A stretch of 64,000 nucleotides of DNA from Bacteroidia bacterium (GCA_030425425.1 JAUIAO010000001.1:62001-126000), one strand, 5' to 3'. Counted from the first letter of the stretch, positions 1 to 12,808 are shown. Notes: generated by a model not told the origin, from the sequence alone. Program-made: numbers and translations.

Positions 1-92
1 AGATCCCACTAACAGCCCACTATTGTCATAAGATTCCTGATAAGACAATGGTGCTAATTGTTCTAAGTAATTGGTAATATCTTTGATTTTCA
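1..92 (-). CDS. NIF3-like dinuclear metal center hexameric protein (N-terminal fragment, runs off window)
   Basis: Minus-strand translation from 92: MKIKDITNYLEQLAPLSYQESYDNSGLLVGS, typical NIF3/YbgI N-terminus. Confidence 0.8.
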
Positions 93-107
93 TAAGTCAG
101 TCATATT

Positions 108-1133
108 ATGAGTTGGTGGCAAATGCTATTGTATCCTTTTTCTCTATTGTTCAACCTAATCACATGGTTGAGAAATATTTCGTACGACATGCAGCCAAAT
201 AGAGCTATTCATTTCGATGCAAATGTAATAGTCATAGGAAACCTTGCCATAGGAGGGACAGGTAAAACACCAATGGTAGATTACTTGATAAAATATTTTC
301 ATTCTCATGACCAGCACGTGGCTACTCTGAGTAGGGGATATGGCCGCAAATCGATTGGGTTTAGAATTGCCAATGTTCGTGATACACCTGATACTATGGG
401 AGATGAGCCATACATGTATTATCAGAAATATCTTGGCCAAGTACCTGTGGCAGTTTGTGGGCAGAGAGATTTAGCCATTACTGAACTTTTAGGGACTTAT
501 CCTCAGCTCCGTGCCATCCTGATGGATGACGCCATGCAGCACAGGAGAGTGGTACCATCCGTCACTATCATGATGACTACATACAGCAACCCATTTTACG
601 TTGATCATATTTTACCATCTGGAAGACTCAGGGAGGCTAGACATGGAGCGCGGAGAGCTCAGATCATCATTGTAACCAAATGCCCGGAAATATTGAATGG
701 TGCAGACCAAGTCAAATTCAAACATGAGATCGCCCAATACTCTGACGCGTTAGTTTTTTTCTCTAGAATCGAATATCAGGAGCTAAAGCCCATTTTCGGA
801 TCGGATTTGGTAGTAAAAAAGAAAGCGGTTTGTATATCAGGATTGGCTAATCCTGAGCCATTCGAACGCTTTGTGAAAAGCCAATATGAAGTGGTTCTTA
901 CGCATCATTACAGAGATCACTATCGGTATAAGGAAGAAGATATCAGGGATATAATCAAGGAGCTGAATGATGAAACCATGCTGGTGACTACCGAAAAAGA
1001 CATGGTAAAACTCAGACAATTCAGACAACTGAAACCATTTTCTTGTAATTACCTCCCAATAGAGATGAAATTTTTGAAAGATGAATCGTTATTCTTGCAG
1101 ACTTTGGAATCTTACCTGGATTCAGGTATTTGA
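108..1133 (+). CDS. lpxK: Tetraacyldisaccharide 4'-kinase
   Basis: P-loop GNLAIGGTGKTPMVDYL and LSRGYGRK motifs, full-length LpxK-like. Confidence 0.93.
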   Translation: MSWWQMLLYPFSLLFNLITWLRNISYDMQPNRAIHFDANVIVIGNLAIGGTGKTPMVDYLIKYFHSHDQHVATLSRGYGRKSIGFRIANVRDTPDTMGDEPYMYYQKYLGQVPVAVCGQRDLAITELLGTYPQLRAILMDDAMQHRRVVPSVTIMMTTYSNPFYVDHILPSGRLREARHGARRAQIIIVTKCPEILNGADQVKFKHEIAQYSDALVFFSRIEYQELKPIFGSDLVVKKKAVCISGLANPEPFERFVKSQYEVVLTHHYRDHYRYKEEDIRDIIKELNDETMLVTTEKDMVKLRQFRQLKPFSCNYLPIEMKFLKDESLFLQTLESYLDSGI

Positions 1134-1172
1134 AAAGGTGGCTGAGTAATTAAATGATTATACTTTTGCGCT

Positions 1173-3032
1173 GTGAAAAAAGGAGCGGGATTATTGGTTT
1201 TGATTTTTATGAGTTGGACATCCATGTCTCAAATTGTGGATGACTCTACCAAGCAAGTTTATAGTACCAAAACCACCAAAATTGTATTAGAATCTTTCCT
1301 GAAGGATAATAAGAAGATTGAAATTCATCCGGATTCTACTCTTTATAATCTGGAAAAATTTACTGCTTTAGAAATAGCGGGAGATAAATATCAGAACCTT
1401 GGTAATAATGGAACAGCCATGTTTCCAATGTTCTATACCGTACCAAATGAAATTGGGCGTACAAGCGGGTTTAATGCATACAATTTTTACGCTAAATCCT
1501 CAGATGATTTTCAATATTACGACACCAAATCTCCTTTTATCAATTTAATGGTTGTTTTTGGGGGTGAGGGTAGAAGTGTTGTGGATATGGCATTCAGTCG
1601 GAACGTGACAGAAAACTGGAATTTTGGATTTGATATTTATCGAATCACATCAGACAAACAGATCGGTACTAGTGGTCAGCAGGATCGAAATGTGATCGGG
1701 ACAAACTTCGATGTTTATACCTATTTCCAGCACCCCGAAAAACCCTATTCCTTGATGGCGCATGTAATGAACATGCAATTTGATATAGAGGAAACAGGGG
1801 GGATTCAGGTAGATAACCTGGAGCTAGCTACAAACGCTGATTTATTTCAATATCAGGATTCTGATATTCGATTGGCCGATGCCCAAGCCAATGAAAACCG
1901 GAGGACTTTACATCTGTTTCATGAATACAACTGGACCAAACCCCTTCAGTTTTATCATGAATTTGATGTGATAAGAAAAAAAACCGGTTATCAAGACCTG
2001 AAGGCGGGTTCTGCATCTACATATGATAGTTTTTACAATCACATCCTTATAGATCAGGATACTACTTACGAGAGATCCGAGTGGACAGAAGTGGCGAATG
2101 AAGTTGGAATAAAGGGTGATTTGGCCAATTTATTTTACCGGATTTATCTCAGACGGAGAGATATTGATTTTGATATGTTGTATTTGGATCCTACTGCTAA
2201 ATTCAGCGAAAACTTTTTGGGTGGATATACTCGATTCGATTGGAGAGAAAAGTTCAATGTGGAGGCTCAAGCCGAGATTTTGCAAAGTGGAGAATACAAA
2301 CTGATTGGTAACTTAAATTCGGATTTCATTTTTGGCTCATATAAATCGGTACGATATAAGCCCTCATTTTTCTCAGAGCAATATTTTGGAAATCATCATG
2401 AATGGAGTAATAGTTTTAATTCTGCCTTTGTCAATGAGATTTCCGGAGGTCTACAGCTTAAGCTGAATTTTCTAAAAATCAGACCTCAGGCGCGAATATC
2501 CACTAACGATCAGTTCATGTATTTTGATCAGTTCATGCTCCCAAGACAAAGTAATGAGCTGGCTATTTTGTCATCTATTGGAGGAGATTTTGATTTGAAA
2601 CTTATCACTAACAAAACATACAAAGATGCTTTGCACTTTGAAAATGAGTTTTACTTCACCAATGTATCGGGTAATGGCGCTGATAATATACGGGTTCCGG
2701 AGTTGTTTTACAATGGTAAGTTGTACTGGGACGGATTTATTTTCAAAAAGACCACTCAGGTAGAGATTGGTGTAAATGCTCACGCCCAAAGTGGGTATTA
2801 TGGAATGGATTATGCACCGGAAGTACAGCAGTTTTACTTACAGGACGAGTTTTTCATAGATCGATATTTAACTCTGGACTTTTTTCTTTCTATGAAGGTG
2901 CAAAATGTAAGGGCATTCCTGAATTGGACTTATGTAAATCAACCAACGGATGGTGGGTATTTCATTACGCCTTACTACCCGGGTCAGAGTCAAGTGACCG
3001 GCCTTGGAGTTAGGTGGTTGTTTTTTGACTAG
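1173..3032 (+). CDS. Putative porin / outer-membrane beta-barrel (Bacteroidota putative porin family)
   Basis: Signal peptide, aromatic-rich alternating strands, C-terminal VRWLFFD. Confidence 0.7.
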   Translation: MKKGAGLLVLIFMSWTSMSQIVDDSTKQVYSTKTTKIVLESFLKDNKKIEIHPDSTLYNLEKFTALEIAGDKYQNLGNNGTAMFPMFYTVPNEIGRTSGFNAYNFYAKSSDDFQYYDTKSPFINLMVVFGGEGRSVVDMAFSRNVTENWNFGFDIYRITSDKQIGTSGQQDRNVIGTNFDVYTYFQHPEKPYSLMAHVMNMQFDIEETGGIQVDNLELATNADLFQYQDSDIRLADAQANENRRTLHLFHEYNWTKPLQFYHEFDVIRKKTGYQDLKAGSASTYDSFYNHILIDQDTTYERSEWTEVANEVGIKGDLANLFYRIYLRRRDIDFDMLYLDPTAKFSENFLGGYTRFDWREKFNVEAQAEILQSGEYKLIGNLNSDFIFGSYKSVRYKPSFFSEQYFGNHHEWSNSFNSAFVNEISGGLQLKLNFLKIRPQARISTNDQFMYFDQFMLPRQSNELAILSSIGGDFDLKLITNKTYKDALHFENEFYFTNVSGNGADNIRVPELFYNGKLYWDGFIFKKTTQVEIGVNAHAQSGYYGMDYAPEVQQFYLQDEFFIDRYLTLDFFLSMKVQNVRAFLNWTYVNQPTDGGYFITPYYPGQSQVTGLGVRWLFFD

Positions 3033-3130
3033 TTCAAGGATTCAGAGTGTTGTTTACAGAATTCTGTGGGCTTTTTGCAATTCACATTTTGTGAAAATAT
3101 TTTTAAAATTGAGACTTATATCTAAATAAC

Positions 3131-3730
3131 ATGGCTGACCAACTGACCACATTAGGACTAAAACTGCCAACTGATCCAAGATGGGTGAATATTGCTGAAA
3201 TGCAGATCGAGGATATATTGGTAGATCATGCTTATTGCGAGCAAAAAGCTGCTTCTTCTTGTATTTCCATGATCATACAGTTTCCTGAAAAAGATGATGT
3301 AGTAGAGGTACTTACACCTGTAGTAGCTGAGGAATGGGCACATTTTGAGCGGGTAATAGAGCAGCTGAATAAGCGAGGCTACAAGTTAGGTAAGCAGCGT
3401 AAGGATGAATATGTCAATCAACTTCGACATATTGTCAAAAAGGGAGGAAGCCGTGATCAACAACTTGTTGAGCAGCTACTGATTAATGCGTTGATTGAAG
3501 CTAGAAGTGCAGAGCGATTCAAGCTGTTATGGAAGAATATCGCGGATGATGAGCTGCAGAAATTCTATTATGAATTGATGGTTTCTGAGGCTGGCCATTA
3601 TCACAATTTCATCGAATTGGCCAAAAAATACATGCCTGAAGACTATGTGACAGAACGCTGGCAGGAAATACTCAGAGATGAGGCTGAAATCATGAAAAAT
3701 CTGGAAGTAAGAGGAGATCGAATGCATTGA
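3131..3730 (+). CDS. miaE: tRNA-(ms[2]io[6]A)-hydroxylase
   Basis: Diiron E..H motifs (VVAEEWAHF, EARSAERF, SEAGHYHNF). Confidence 0.9.
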   Translation: MADQLTTLGLKLPTDPRWVNIAEMQIEDILVDHAYCEQKAASSCISMIIQFPEKDDVVEVLTPVVAEEWAHFERVIEQLNKRGYKLGKQRKDEYVNQLRHIVKKGGSRDQQLVEQLLINALIEARSAERFKLLWKNIADDELQKFYYELMVSEAGHYHNFIELAKKYMPEDYVTERWQEILRDEAEIMKNLEVRGDRMH

Positions 3731-3768
3731 TTCATTTGATCATGCATCCAATCTCCATTATTCCTGTA

Positions 3769-5376
<1,608 letters not shown>

Positions 5377-5535
5377 TTAAACCGCGAAGTTATCAATTCT
5401 GGGAAGAAAAGGGAAGTCCTGAAGAATACTCTACTAATTCTGATGAATTTCACTAGTTAGCCTGACCTAGATTCTAACTTACCCTCGTGATATGGGTTAC
5501 TTTAGCTTCAGTCAATCAATATCTGACAATTCGAT

Positions 5536-6102
5536 ATGAAATCACCTAAAATCGCTATCCTCTACAATACTACAGATGGTCATACTTTGACTATTTGTGA
5601 AAGAATTATTTATCTGCTTAATCAACAAGATCTTTTCCCTGAGTTATTTGAAATAAACCATTTTGATCGAATGTTGGGGGAATACGACCTGGTGTTGATT
5701 GGTGCCAGTATCCGATATGGCCACCACCACAATAATGTCATAGATTTTATTAAAGATCATAAAGAAGAATTGAAACAGGTCAAAACAGCATTTTTCTCTG
5801 TCAATCTGGTAGCGCGAAAACCAGAGAAAAACACAGTTAAAACCAATCCTTATGTCATCAAGTTTTTCAAGCAAGTAACTTGGAAACCTGAACTAGGAGC
5901 AGTTTTTGCCGGAGTACTTGACTATCCGAGATACGGCTTTTTTGATAGAATGATGATTAAATTAATCATGAAAATCACAGGAGGGCCGACTACAGGAGAC
6001 GGACCAATAGAATACACTAATTGGGAACATGTAGAGGCTTTTGCCCAATCTATTGCGAAGGCAGTACACGCTTCAACAACCGATCATGTGGAAATGGTTT
6101 GA
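5536..6102 (+). CDS. hemG: Menaquinone-dependent protoporphyrinogen IX dehydrogenase (flavodoxin fold)
   Basis: IGASIRYGHHHNNVIDF, SVNLVARKPEKNT, MIKLIMKITGG match HemG. Confidence 0.9.
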   Translation: MKSPKIAILYNTTDGHTLTICERIIYLLNQQDLFPELFEINHFDRMLGEYDLVLIGASIRYGHHHNNVIDFIKDHKEELKQVKTAFFSVNLVARKPEKNTVKTNPYVIKFFKQVTWKPELGAVFAGVLDYPRYGFFDRMMIKLIMKITGGPTTGDGPIEYTNWEHVEAFAQSIAKAVHASTTDHVEMV

Positions 6103-6106
6103 TAGG

Positions 6107-6490
6107 CTATGCCACCAAGTACTCTTTAGCACTTAATTCATCATCAAAAGGCTTCATGGAACCACCAAGTAATCTGTTGTAACCCATCAGAAGTACTTTT
6201 TTAGCCCCTGTAATACCAATAATTGCTGCTTTTACTGGAATGTGTCCTGTGTCTTTTCCAAGTTGTCGAATATAAGCTGTGAATTTTTTGGTAGCGAATG
6301 CATCCGAAATATTAACTAGTCGTAGGTGGTGGACAGGGTTGGCTTCCAAAATCTGCCTTAAGTTTTTCGCAGTTTGAAGCATTTCTTCTTCTGATTCACC
6401 TCTGTAATCCACATAGATGATGTTTTTCCCTTTGTGATTGATTCTATTAACTGGCATAATTTTTTTATTCAATTGCGAATATAATGACAT
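6107..6490 (-). CDS. Conserved hypothetical (STAS/SpoIIAA-like fold suspected)
   Basis: 127-aa ORF, likely start at internal Met (MPVNRINHKGKNIIYVDYRG). Confidence 0.6.
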   Translation of the reverse strand: MSLYSQLNKKIMPVNRINHKGKNIIYVDYRGESEEEMLQTAKNLRQILEANPVHHLRLVNISDAFATKKFTAYIRQLGKDTGHIPVKAAIIGITGAKKVLLMGYNRLLGGSMKPFDDELSAKEYLVA

Positions 6491-6602
6491 AGACCTGCTT
6501 TGATTGATTAATCAAACCATCATTTAGTGAAATCATTTAGAGCAATACGTTTAGAGAAATTTTGTCGTTTTTCATCTCTAACGATTAAATTGTAGCAACT
6601 AA

Positions 6603-7157
6603 TTGCTCTTGAAAGATTCTTTAGATCATACTGCCTTCGAAGCGCTCTTCAGAGAGCATTTTCCATTTCTCGTGTCATTTGCCCGAAAATATGTGCAGGA
6701 CGAAGAAGCGAGTAAGGATATTGTGCACAATGTGTTTTTGAATCTATGGCAAAGGCGAAATGAATTAGACATGAATCAGTCACTTAAACCTTATCTGTTT
6801 AAGTCGGTTCACAATCGTTGTTTGAATTACATAAGAGACCATAAAAAAATTGTCCAGCATGAACTTCCTCAACAAGAAAATGAGGTGATGTCTTACCTGG
6901 AAAGTGATAGCCATATCCAGCAAAGTGAGTTGGAATTTAAAATCAAGCAGGTGATAGACGGGTTGCCAGACAGGTGCAGGGAAGTGTTTGTTTTGAATCG
7001 ATTTGAGGAAAAGAAATATGCCGAAATAGCTGATATGCTCAAAATTTCAGTTAAAGCAGTTGAGGCACAGATGTCAAAAGCATTAAAGGTTTTGCGTATT
7101 GAATTACAGGAATACTTGCCTTTTTTGTTGTTTTTTCTGACGGATATACTAGGGTAA
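6603..7157 (+). CDS. RNA polymerase ECF sigma-70 factor (FecI-like)
   Basis: Sigma r2 (KDIVHNVFLNLWQRR) and r4 (CREVFVLNRFEEKKYAEIADML) regions; TTG start in track. Confidence 0.9.
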   Translation: MLLKDSLDHTAFEALFREHFPFLVSFARKYVQDEEASKDIVHNVFLNLWQRRNELDMNQSLKPYLFKSVHNRCLNYIRDHKKIVQHELPQQENEVMSYLESDSHIQQSELEFKIKQVIDGLPDRCREVFVLNRFEEKKYAEIADMLKISVKAVEAQMSKALKVLRIELQEYLPFLLFFLTDILG

Positions 7158-7190
7158 ATGCATGTTGGTGTGTGACCAGAATATAGAAAT

Positions 7191-8141
7191 ATGAAGCAAG
7201 ACCAATCATATGACCAATTGATCGAACTGACAGTCAAAAAACTTTCGGGTGAAGCTAGTGATGCTGAACTTCAGGCCTTAGAAGATCTTTTGACCACTGA
7301 AGAAAAGAAATCAGAGTATGATTGTTTTGTGAATGCATGGGAAAAATCTGCGAATGCAAAAGGCATCTTAAATGAGGATATCGATCAGGAATGGAACCGT
7401 TTAAACACTGCTATCCAAAATGAAAAAAGTAGTTCTGGGTTTAACTACATGAAAATTGCAGCGACGATTACAATATTGATTGTTGCGGGGTTGACCGCCT
7501 ATTTTTTCTGGAATGAGGATGAGGTTCAAATCATTGCAACTGAAATTACCGAGCTGCCTTTAGCTGATGGCAGTACAATCACTCTGATGAAAGGAAGTAA
7601 ACTCGCATATCCAGAGAAATTTGAGGCTGGAATTCGAAAAGTAAAACTAAAGGGAGAAGCCTATTTTGAAGTGTCTAAGGACGAATCAAAACCTTTTCAA
7701 GTAATTACTGAGAAAATGAAGGTAGAAGTTCTTGGTACCAAATTCAACGTTGTTACTGGTGAGCAACCTGAAGTCATTCTCACCGAAGGTAAAGTGCGTG
7801 TCAATGCTTTAGGTCAGGAAGTCGTTTTAGATCCCGGCCAAAGAGCCACTCTTTCAAATGAGAAGTTGATGAAATCCATCAATTCGAATTCAAATTACCA
7901 ATCATGGCGAACCAAAGTTTTCACCTTTGAGAATTCTACTTTACAAGAGGTTGTTAAACAATTGAATAAAGCATATCAACGAAACTTGGAGTTGGGCTCA
8001 CAACATCTAAATAACTGCCCAATCACCGTAAATTTCGATAATGAGACATTTGAAGATATCCTTCAGATACTGTCAAGTACACTAGACCTCAAAGTCAATG
8101 TGTCGGGAGATAAGCTGATACTTGATGGAGAAGGTTGCTAG
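7191..8141 (+). CDS. FecR family anti-sigma protein
   Basis: Single TM, LADGSTITLMKGSKLAYPEKF..., C-terminal DUF4974-like domain, downstream of ECF sigma. Confidence 0.92.
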   Translation: MKQDQSYDQLIELTVKKLSGEASDAELQALEDLLTTEEKKSEYDCFVNAWEKSANAKGILNEDIDQEWNRLNTAIQNEKSSSGFNYMKIAATITILIVAGLTAYFFWNEDEVQIIATEITELPLADGSTITLMKGSKLAYPEKFEAGIRKVKLKGEAYFEVSKDESKPFQVITEKMKVEVLGTKFNVVTGEQPEVILTEGKVRVNALGQEVVLDPGQRATLSNEKLMKSINSNSNYQSWRTKVFTFENSTLQEVVKQLNKAYQRNLELGSQHLNNCPITVNFDNETFEDILQILSSTLDLKVNVSGDKLILDGEGC

Positions 8142-10744
8142 ACATGCGTAGGCCAGTTTTAATTACCCTTCTATTTGCAGCCTTGTTTACTGGCAAAGTA
8201 AACGCTCAGGAAAAGGTGACTGAACGTCAAATCACTCTGTCCATTGATAATGGAACTTTGAAATCTTTATTGGTGGCGATCAATGCTGAAACTGGTATAG
8301 AATTTTCCTATTCTAGCCATAAAATCAACATCCATCAAAAAATCAATGTTCATGCAGAGGATGAACCCATTTCCGCTGTGATGGATAGATTATTTAGTCA
8401 GCTACTCATCAGCTATGAAGAAGTAGGAGGTAAGATTGTTTTGAAACCAACACAGTTTGATGAAAATCAAAAAACCACATTGTCTGGATTTGTAAAAGAC
8501 AGCCAGTCAGGTGAAACTCTCATTGGTGCTACAGTTTATATTCCTGCACTTCAATCTGGTGCTATTACGAATGCATTCGGGTACTTTTCTCTCTCAGTGC
8601 CACCGAACCAATATGATGTGATAGTTTCTTATGTAGGCTATCAGAATCAAGTAAAATCTTTGAATTTGACTGATAAAATAGAATTTGACTTTTCTCTTGA
8701 AGCTGATCAAAATGTTTTAGAGACTGTAGAAGTTACTCCTGATGAAGACCAATTGATTTTAGAAAATGTAAAGTCAGGGGTCATAGCAATCGACAATGCT
8801 CAGCTTACACAAAAGGCTTTTGCTTTGGGACAACCCGATTTGATTAAAAGCTTAGATGTCATTCCCGGTGTTCAGTTATTTAAAGATGGGTCCAGCTTTT
8901 TCAATGTGAGAGGTGGTGCGCGGGATCAGAATCAGATTTTATTAGACGATGCGCCAATTTATAACCCAAGCCATTTACTTGGTTTATTGAGTTCTTTGAG
9001 TCCCGAAGCGGTGAAGGCTGCTAAGCTTTATAAAGGTGACTTGCCGGCCAACTTCGGTGGTAAGATTGCGTCAGTTTTAGACCTTCGTGCTCGTGATGGT
9101 GACATGAAACAATGGGGAGTAGAGGGCTCTCTAGGAATGGTTGCAGGACGCCTGGCTGTAGAAGGTCCGATTAAAAAAGACAAAAGCTCGGTATATATCT
9201 CTGGTAGAAAATCACATATCAATGGTGTTTTACAGGCCATTCAACCAGATGTTAGGAAAATACATTTTAGTGATTTTCATGCTAAAACCAATCTCAGTAT
9301 TAATAGAGATAATCGTGTTTATTTGTCTGGATATCAGGGGGTTGACGAATTTTCTTTTAACAAGGGAGGAATAGGCTGGTCAAACAGGTCCGGGACATTG
9401 CGATGGAATCATATTTTCAGTCCAAAATGGTTTGCCAATGCTACCTTTTATGCAAGTAAATATCAATATCAACTCAGTGGTGACAACAATCTGACCTGGA
9501 AAAGCCACATTGCCAACGCGAGTTTGAAATTAGATTTGACCAGATATAAAAATGATAGAAATACTGCCCAAATGGGTTTTAAATTCAGTGGACATAATTT
9601 TAATCCCGGCAATGTGGAAGACTCGTTAGGGCAGATTCCTTATGGACTTTCATTCGTGCCAAAGAGGAATGCAAGTGAAACCTCGTTTTATTGGAGTCAG
9701 GAACTACGCGCCGGAAAAAAATGGTGGATTACCTATGGTTTCAGGTTGAGCAATTGGGCAAATTTTGGAAGGACGATAGAATATGAATTCGATTCTGCAT
9801 ACAATTTTGTGGACTCTACACATTACAACGATCGATCGAAATATCATGAAATTGGGAATTTGGAACCAAGACTAAACCTCACATTTCAGGCTACCGATCA
9901 TCATTATTTCAAACTCAACTACACCAATACGGTCCAGTATTTTACACTTATCAGTAACTCCATCAGTCCATTCAATAACCTGGAAGTCTGGCTTCCTGCC
10001 AGTATCAATATCAAGCCTCAGCGCGCCAATCAACTAACATTAGGTTGGTTGTTGAATTACGAAAAATGGAGTTTTTCTATGGATGCTTATGCCAAAGTGA
10101 TGGAAAATCAAATCGATTATCCGGATCAACCTAAGCTATTGCTGAATCCTTTGATAGAGGGAGAACTAAGAACGGGGTTAGGAGAGGCATCAGGAATAGA
10201 ATTGACTCTCAGCAAGAAATCAGGTCGATTTACAGGTTGGGTAGCTTATGCCTATGCTCGATCATTTGTACAAATTGATGAAATCAATCTAGGAAATAAA
10301 TATCCCACTAATTGGGATCGACCACATCAATTTGTGTTGTTCGGAAATCTTTCAATGGGTAGGAAATCCAATTTATCGGGAACGTTCTATTGGTCTTCAG
10401 GTGCCCCAATCACCACCCCGACAAGTTTTTACCAATTCCAGGATCGGGTCGTCCCTTACTATTCAGAGAAAAATAATGATCGATTACCCAATTATCACCG
10501 GTTTGATTTGTCTTACCGCGTGCAGCTCAATAAACCTGAAAGAGACTTCAAACATGCCTTGAAATTTTCGCTATTTAACTTATACAGTCAGAAGAATACC
10601 ATTTTTCAGAATTTTAATAAAATTCAGTTGGAGGATGGTTCCTATTCAGTTCCTGGTAATGTGCTCGGAAATGATCACTTGAAGTCTACACATATATTCG
10701 TTTACACGGTGGTCCCGTCTATTAGCTATGAATTTAAATTATGA
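8135..10744 (+). CDS. TonB-dependent receptor with N-terminal STN and carboxypeptidase-regulatory-like domains
   Basis: STN-like N-term, LSGFVKDSQSGETLIGATVYIPAL, plug NVRGGARDQNQILLDDAPIYNPSHL, beta-barrel. Confidence 0.93.
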   Translation: MLDMRRPVLITLLFAALFTGKVNAQEKVTERQITLSIDNGTLKSLLVAINAETGIEFSYSSHKINIHQKINVHAEDEPISAVMDRLFSQLLISYEEVGGKIVLKPTQFDENQKTTLSGFVKDSQSGETLIGATVYIPALQSGAITNAFGYFSLSVPPNQYDVIVSYVGYQNQVKSLNLTDKIEFDFSLEADQNVLETVEVTPDEDQLILENVKSGVIAIDNAQLTQKAFALGQPDLIKSLDVIPGVQLFKDGSSFFNVRGGARDQNQILLDDAPIYNPSHLLGLLSSLSPEAVKAAKLYKGDLPANFGGKIASVLDLRARDGDMKQWGVEGSLGMVAGRLAVEGPIKKDKSSVYISGRKSHINGVLQAIQPDVRKIHFSDFHAKTNLSINRDNRVYLSGYQGVDEFSFNKGGIGWSNRSGTLRWNHIFSPKWFANATFYASKYQYQLSGDNNLTWKSHIANASLKLDLTRYKNDRNTAQMGFKFSGHNFNPGNVEDSLGQIPYGLSFVPKRNASETSFYWSQELRAGKKWWITYGFRLSNWANFGRTIEYEFDSAYNFVDSTHYNDRSKYHEIGNLEPRLNLTFQATDHHYFKLNYTNTVQYFTLISNSISPFNNLEVWLPASINIKPQRANQLTLGWLLNYEKWSFSMDAYAKVMENQIDYPDQPKLLLNPLIEGELRTGLGEASGIELTLSKKSGRFTGWVAYAYARSFVQIDEINLGNKYPTNWDRPHQFVLFGNLSMGRKSNLSGTFYWSSGAPITTPTSFYQFQDRVVPYYSEKNNDRLPNYHRFDLSYRVQLNKPERDFKHALKFSLFNLYSQKNTIFQNFNKIQLEDGSYSVPGNVLGNDHLKSTHIFVYTVVPSISYEFKL

Positions 10745-11508
10745 AAAATTGGCAGGCCATATTGCTTCTTATATTTTTTATTTCCTGTGAAGAAGAAAGT
10801 AACCTGGATTTAAAAGGAGAGGATGAGGTGTCTATTGTGATCGAAGCACTTTTTACAAACGAACTCAAGCAACAAGAAGTGAAAATCACTAAAATCTTCC
10901 AAAATCTTAATGATGTTCCTGAGCCAGTCACGAGTGCCATTGTGATATACGTGGTAGAGGATCATATCGAATTACTCACAAGACACCCTGATAAGACAGG
11001 GGTTTACCAGACACGACCGTTTCGAGCTTTGACTGGCCAATATTATGGTCTTGGTGTGCGATATAACGGGGTAGATTATACAGCATATGCCTATTCCGAA
11101 CCAGGAGAACCGTTGGAGACACTGACCATATCTCCGGTATCGGATTCTTTATTTGAATATCATTATACTGAAAGCAGACAACCTTCTATGATGGAAGTTT
11201 ACATAAATAGTACAGGAAAAGAACCACAACTTCATCGTTTTTACACACTTGATGTATTAGATGTTAATCAGATTTTCGCTCCTGCAAAAGAGCCTGTGAC
11301 TTTTCCTGTTGGAAGCCAGATCGTGAGGCGCAAGTATTCATTGAATGAAGACCATCAGGAATTCCTGAGAGCTTTCTTATCAGAAGTAGATTGGCGTGGA
11401 GGACTTTTTGACATAGCACCCGGCAATGTGCCAACCAATTTTACAAATGGTGCCAAAGGGTATTTTGCTGTCTCTACGGTAAATATTGATACAACTTCAG
11501 TTGATTAA
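10741..11508 (+). CDS. DUF4249-like lipoprotein, partner of TonB receptor
   Basis: Lipobox FFISCEE, position directly after TonB receptor (4-bp overlap). Confidence 0.75.
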   Translation: MKNWQAILLLIFFISCEEESNLDLKGEDEVSIVIEALFTNELKQQEVKITKIFQNLNDVPEPVTSAIVIYVVEDHIELLTRHPDKTGVYQTRPFRALTGQYYGLGVRYNGVDYTAYAYSEPGEPLETLTISPVSDSLFEYHYTESRQPSMMEVYINSTGKEPQLHRFYTLDVLDVNQIFAPAKEPVTFPVGSQIVRRKYSLNEDHQEFLRAFLSEVDWRGGLFDIAPGNVPTNFTNGAKGYFAVSTVNIDTTSVD

Positions 11509-11656
11509 AGAATTGTTAATCAGTAATTTATGTGTTGATTAAAGGTGTTTAGTACTCAAAATGATTTTTTTTCAATTCAGACATAGGGTGAAGTGTTACA
11601 TCTGTGTGATAGGATTAAACAATGAAAAAATTGAACTTTCACAAAATTACAAAACA

Positions 11657-12778
11657 ATGAAAAATCTTAGAATTCTCGCTTTTACCCTGTTTGCAGGTTT
11701 ATCGATGTTGTTTATCTCTTGCGACGATGAAATCCAGACTCCAATTCAGGAGGAAAACCTGCTACCAACTCGGTTTACCGTTGATGTGCCAACGGCACTT
11801 ACTACTGCCCAGTCGGGAAGCGGAAGAGTAGCTACCACTTTTGAGATGCAGGAAATGGATGGAAATGATATTTATGGCCTTCTGAGAGTTTATATTCTTG
11901 TTGGTAAAGAAGCCGGAGAGATTGTTGAGGATGTTATGACTGCTATTAGTCTCTATGGCATTGACCGACCGATGACCATGACTTATTCTGGTGATGAAGA
12001 TGGCCGAACTAAAAATCTGGAGGTTGTAGAAGGAGCTACCTATGATGGAGTAAGTTATCAATATGCGCTGACCATCACAGATGCAGATTCTGAAGGAAAT
12101 GCTGATGGAGGTTTTGCTATGCAGATATTCTGGGATAGAAGCCCGGTAAAAGGAGTGGCATTATTAAATCCGTACAACATTAATCGAGATGATAGGAGCG
12201 TACTGGACAATACCTTATTCCGAATTGATTATGACGAAACTGGTGAAAATGGATATCAGGCTTCCATGGAAGTTTCTATCACAGGGTTATTGGATGAAAA
12301 TGATTCTTCAGATCAATTTGCATTAGATAACCTGAAGATGTTTGTTGGAAAAACTGATGATGGGGTGGATATCTATGGCAACTCCAACCACCCGATGGCT
12401 AAGTTTTTCAATGATGATACCGGATTCAATTGGGCTTTTGTGGCGGCTGGAAATAAATCCGAAGACCTGGCAGTAGCAGAAGTAGGATTACCACCAAGCA
12501 CATTGAACAGTGACCTAAGAGCAGTGATATTGGGAGATTACGCTATCAAAACAGTTTTTGAAGATCAAATCAGAGAAGAATTTCCTAATATTAGTCAGGC
12601 TCTATTGGATCAGTACTTAGCTAATACGGAAGCACCGGGTTATTTTGATTCTACTGGATTTATTCAAGGTGGTGAATCTCCAGGATCACAGTTTGATGTT
12701 TATGAAAACCGAATTCAGGATCTGACTCCATTTAATCCATTAATGATTGCAAATCTGGAAATCACTTTCAATCAGTAA
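11657..12778 (+). CDS. Hypothetical lipoprotein
   Basis: Start trimmed from track (11561) to ATG 11657: MKNLRILAFTLFAGLSMLFISCDD signal/lipobox. Confidence 0.75.
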   Translation: MKNLRILAFTLFAGLSMLFISCDDEIQTPIQEENLLPTRFTVDVPTALTTAQSGSGRVATTFEMQEMDGNDIYGLLRVYILVGKEAGEIVEDVMTAISLYGIDRPMTMTYSGDEDGRTKNLEVVEGATYDGVSYQYALTITDADSEGNADGGFAMQIFWDRSPVKGVALLNPYNINRDDRSVLDNTLFRIDYDETGENGYQASMEVSITGLLDENDSSDQFALDNLKMFVGKTDDGVDIYGNSNHPMAKFFNDDTGFNWAFVAAGNKSEDLAVAEVGLPPSTLNSDLRAVILGDYAIKTVFEDQIREEFPNISQALLDQYLANTEAPGYFDSTGFIQGGESPGSQFDVYENRIQDLTPFNPLMIANLEITFNQ

Positions 12779-12786
12779 CAAAAAAA

Positions 12787-12808
12787 GGGAGCCACTGGCT
12801 CCCTTTGT
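12787..12808. terminator. Bidirectional intrinsic terminator
   Basis: GGGAGCC-ACT-GGCTCCC flanked by A-tract and T-tract between convergent genes. Confidence 0.85.

Noticed and set aside
6603-12778. Sigma/anti-sigma/TonB receptor/DUF4249 cluster as novel
   Set aside because: Common Bacteroidota FecIR-type surface-signalling arrangement; ordinary.
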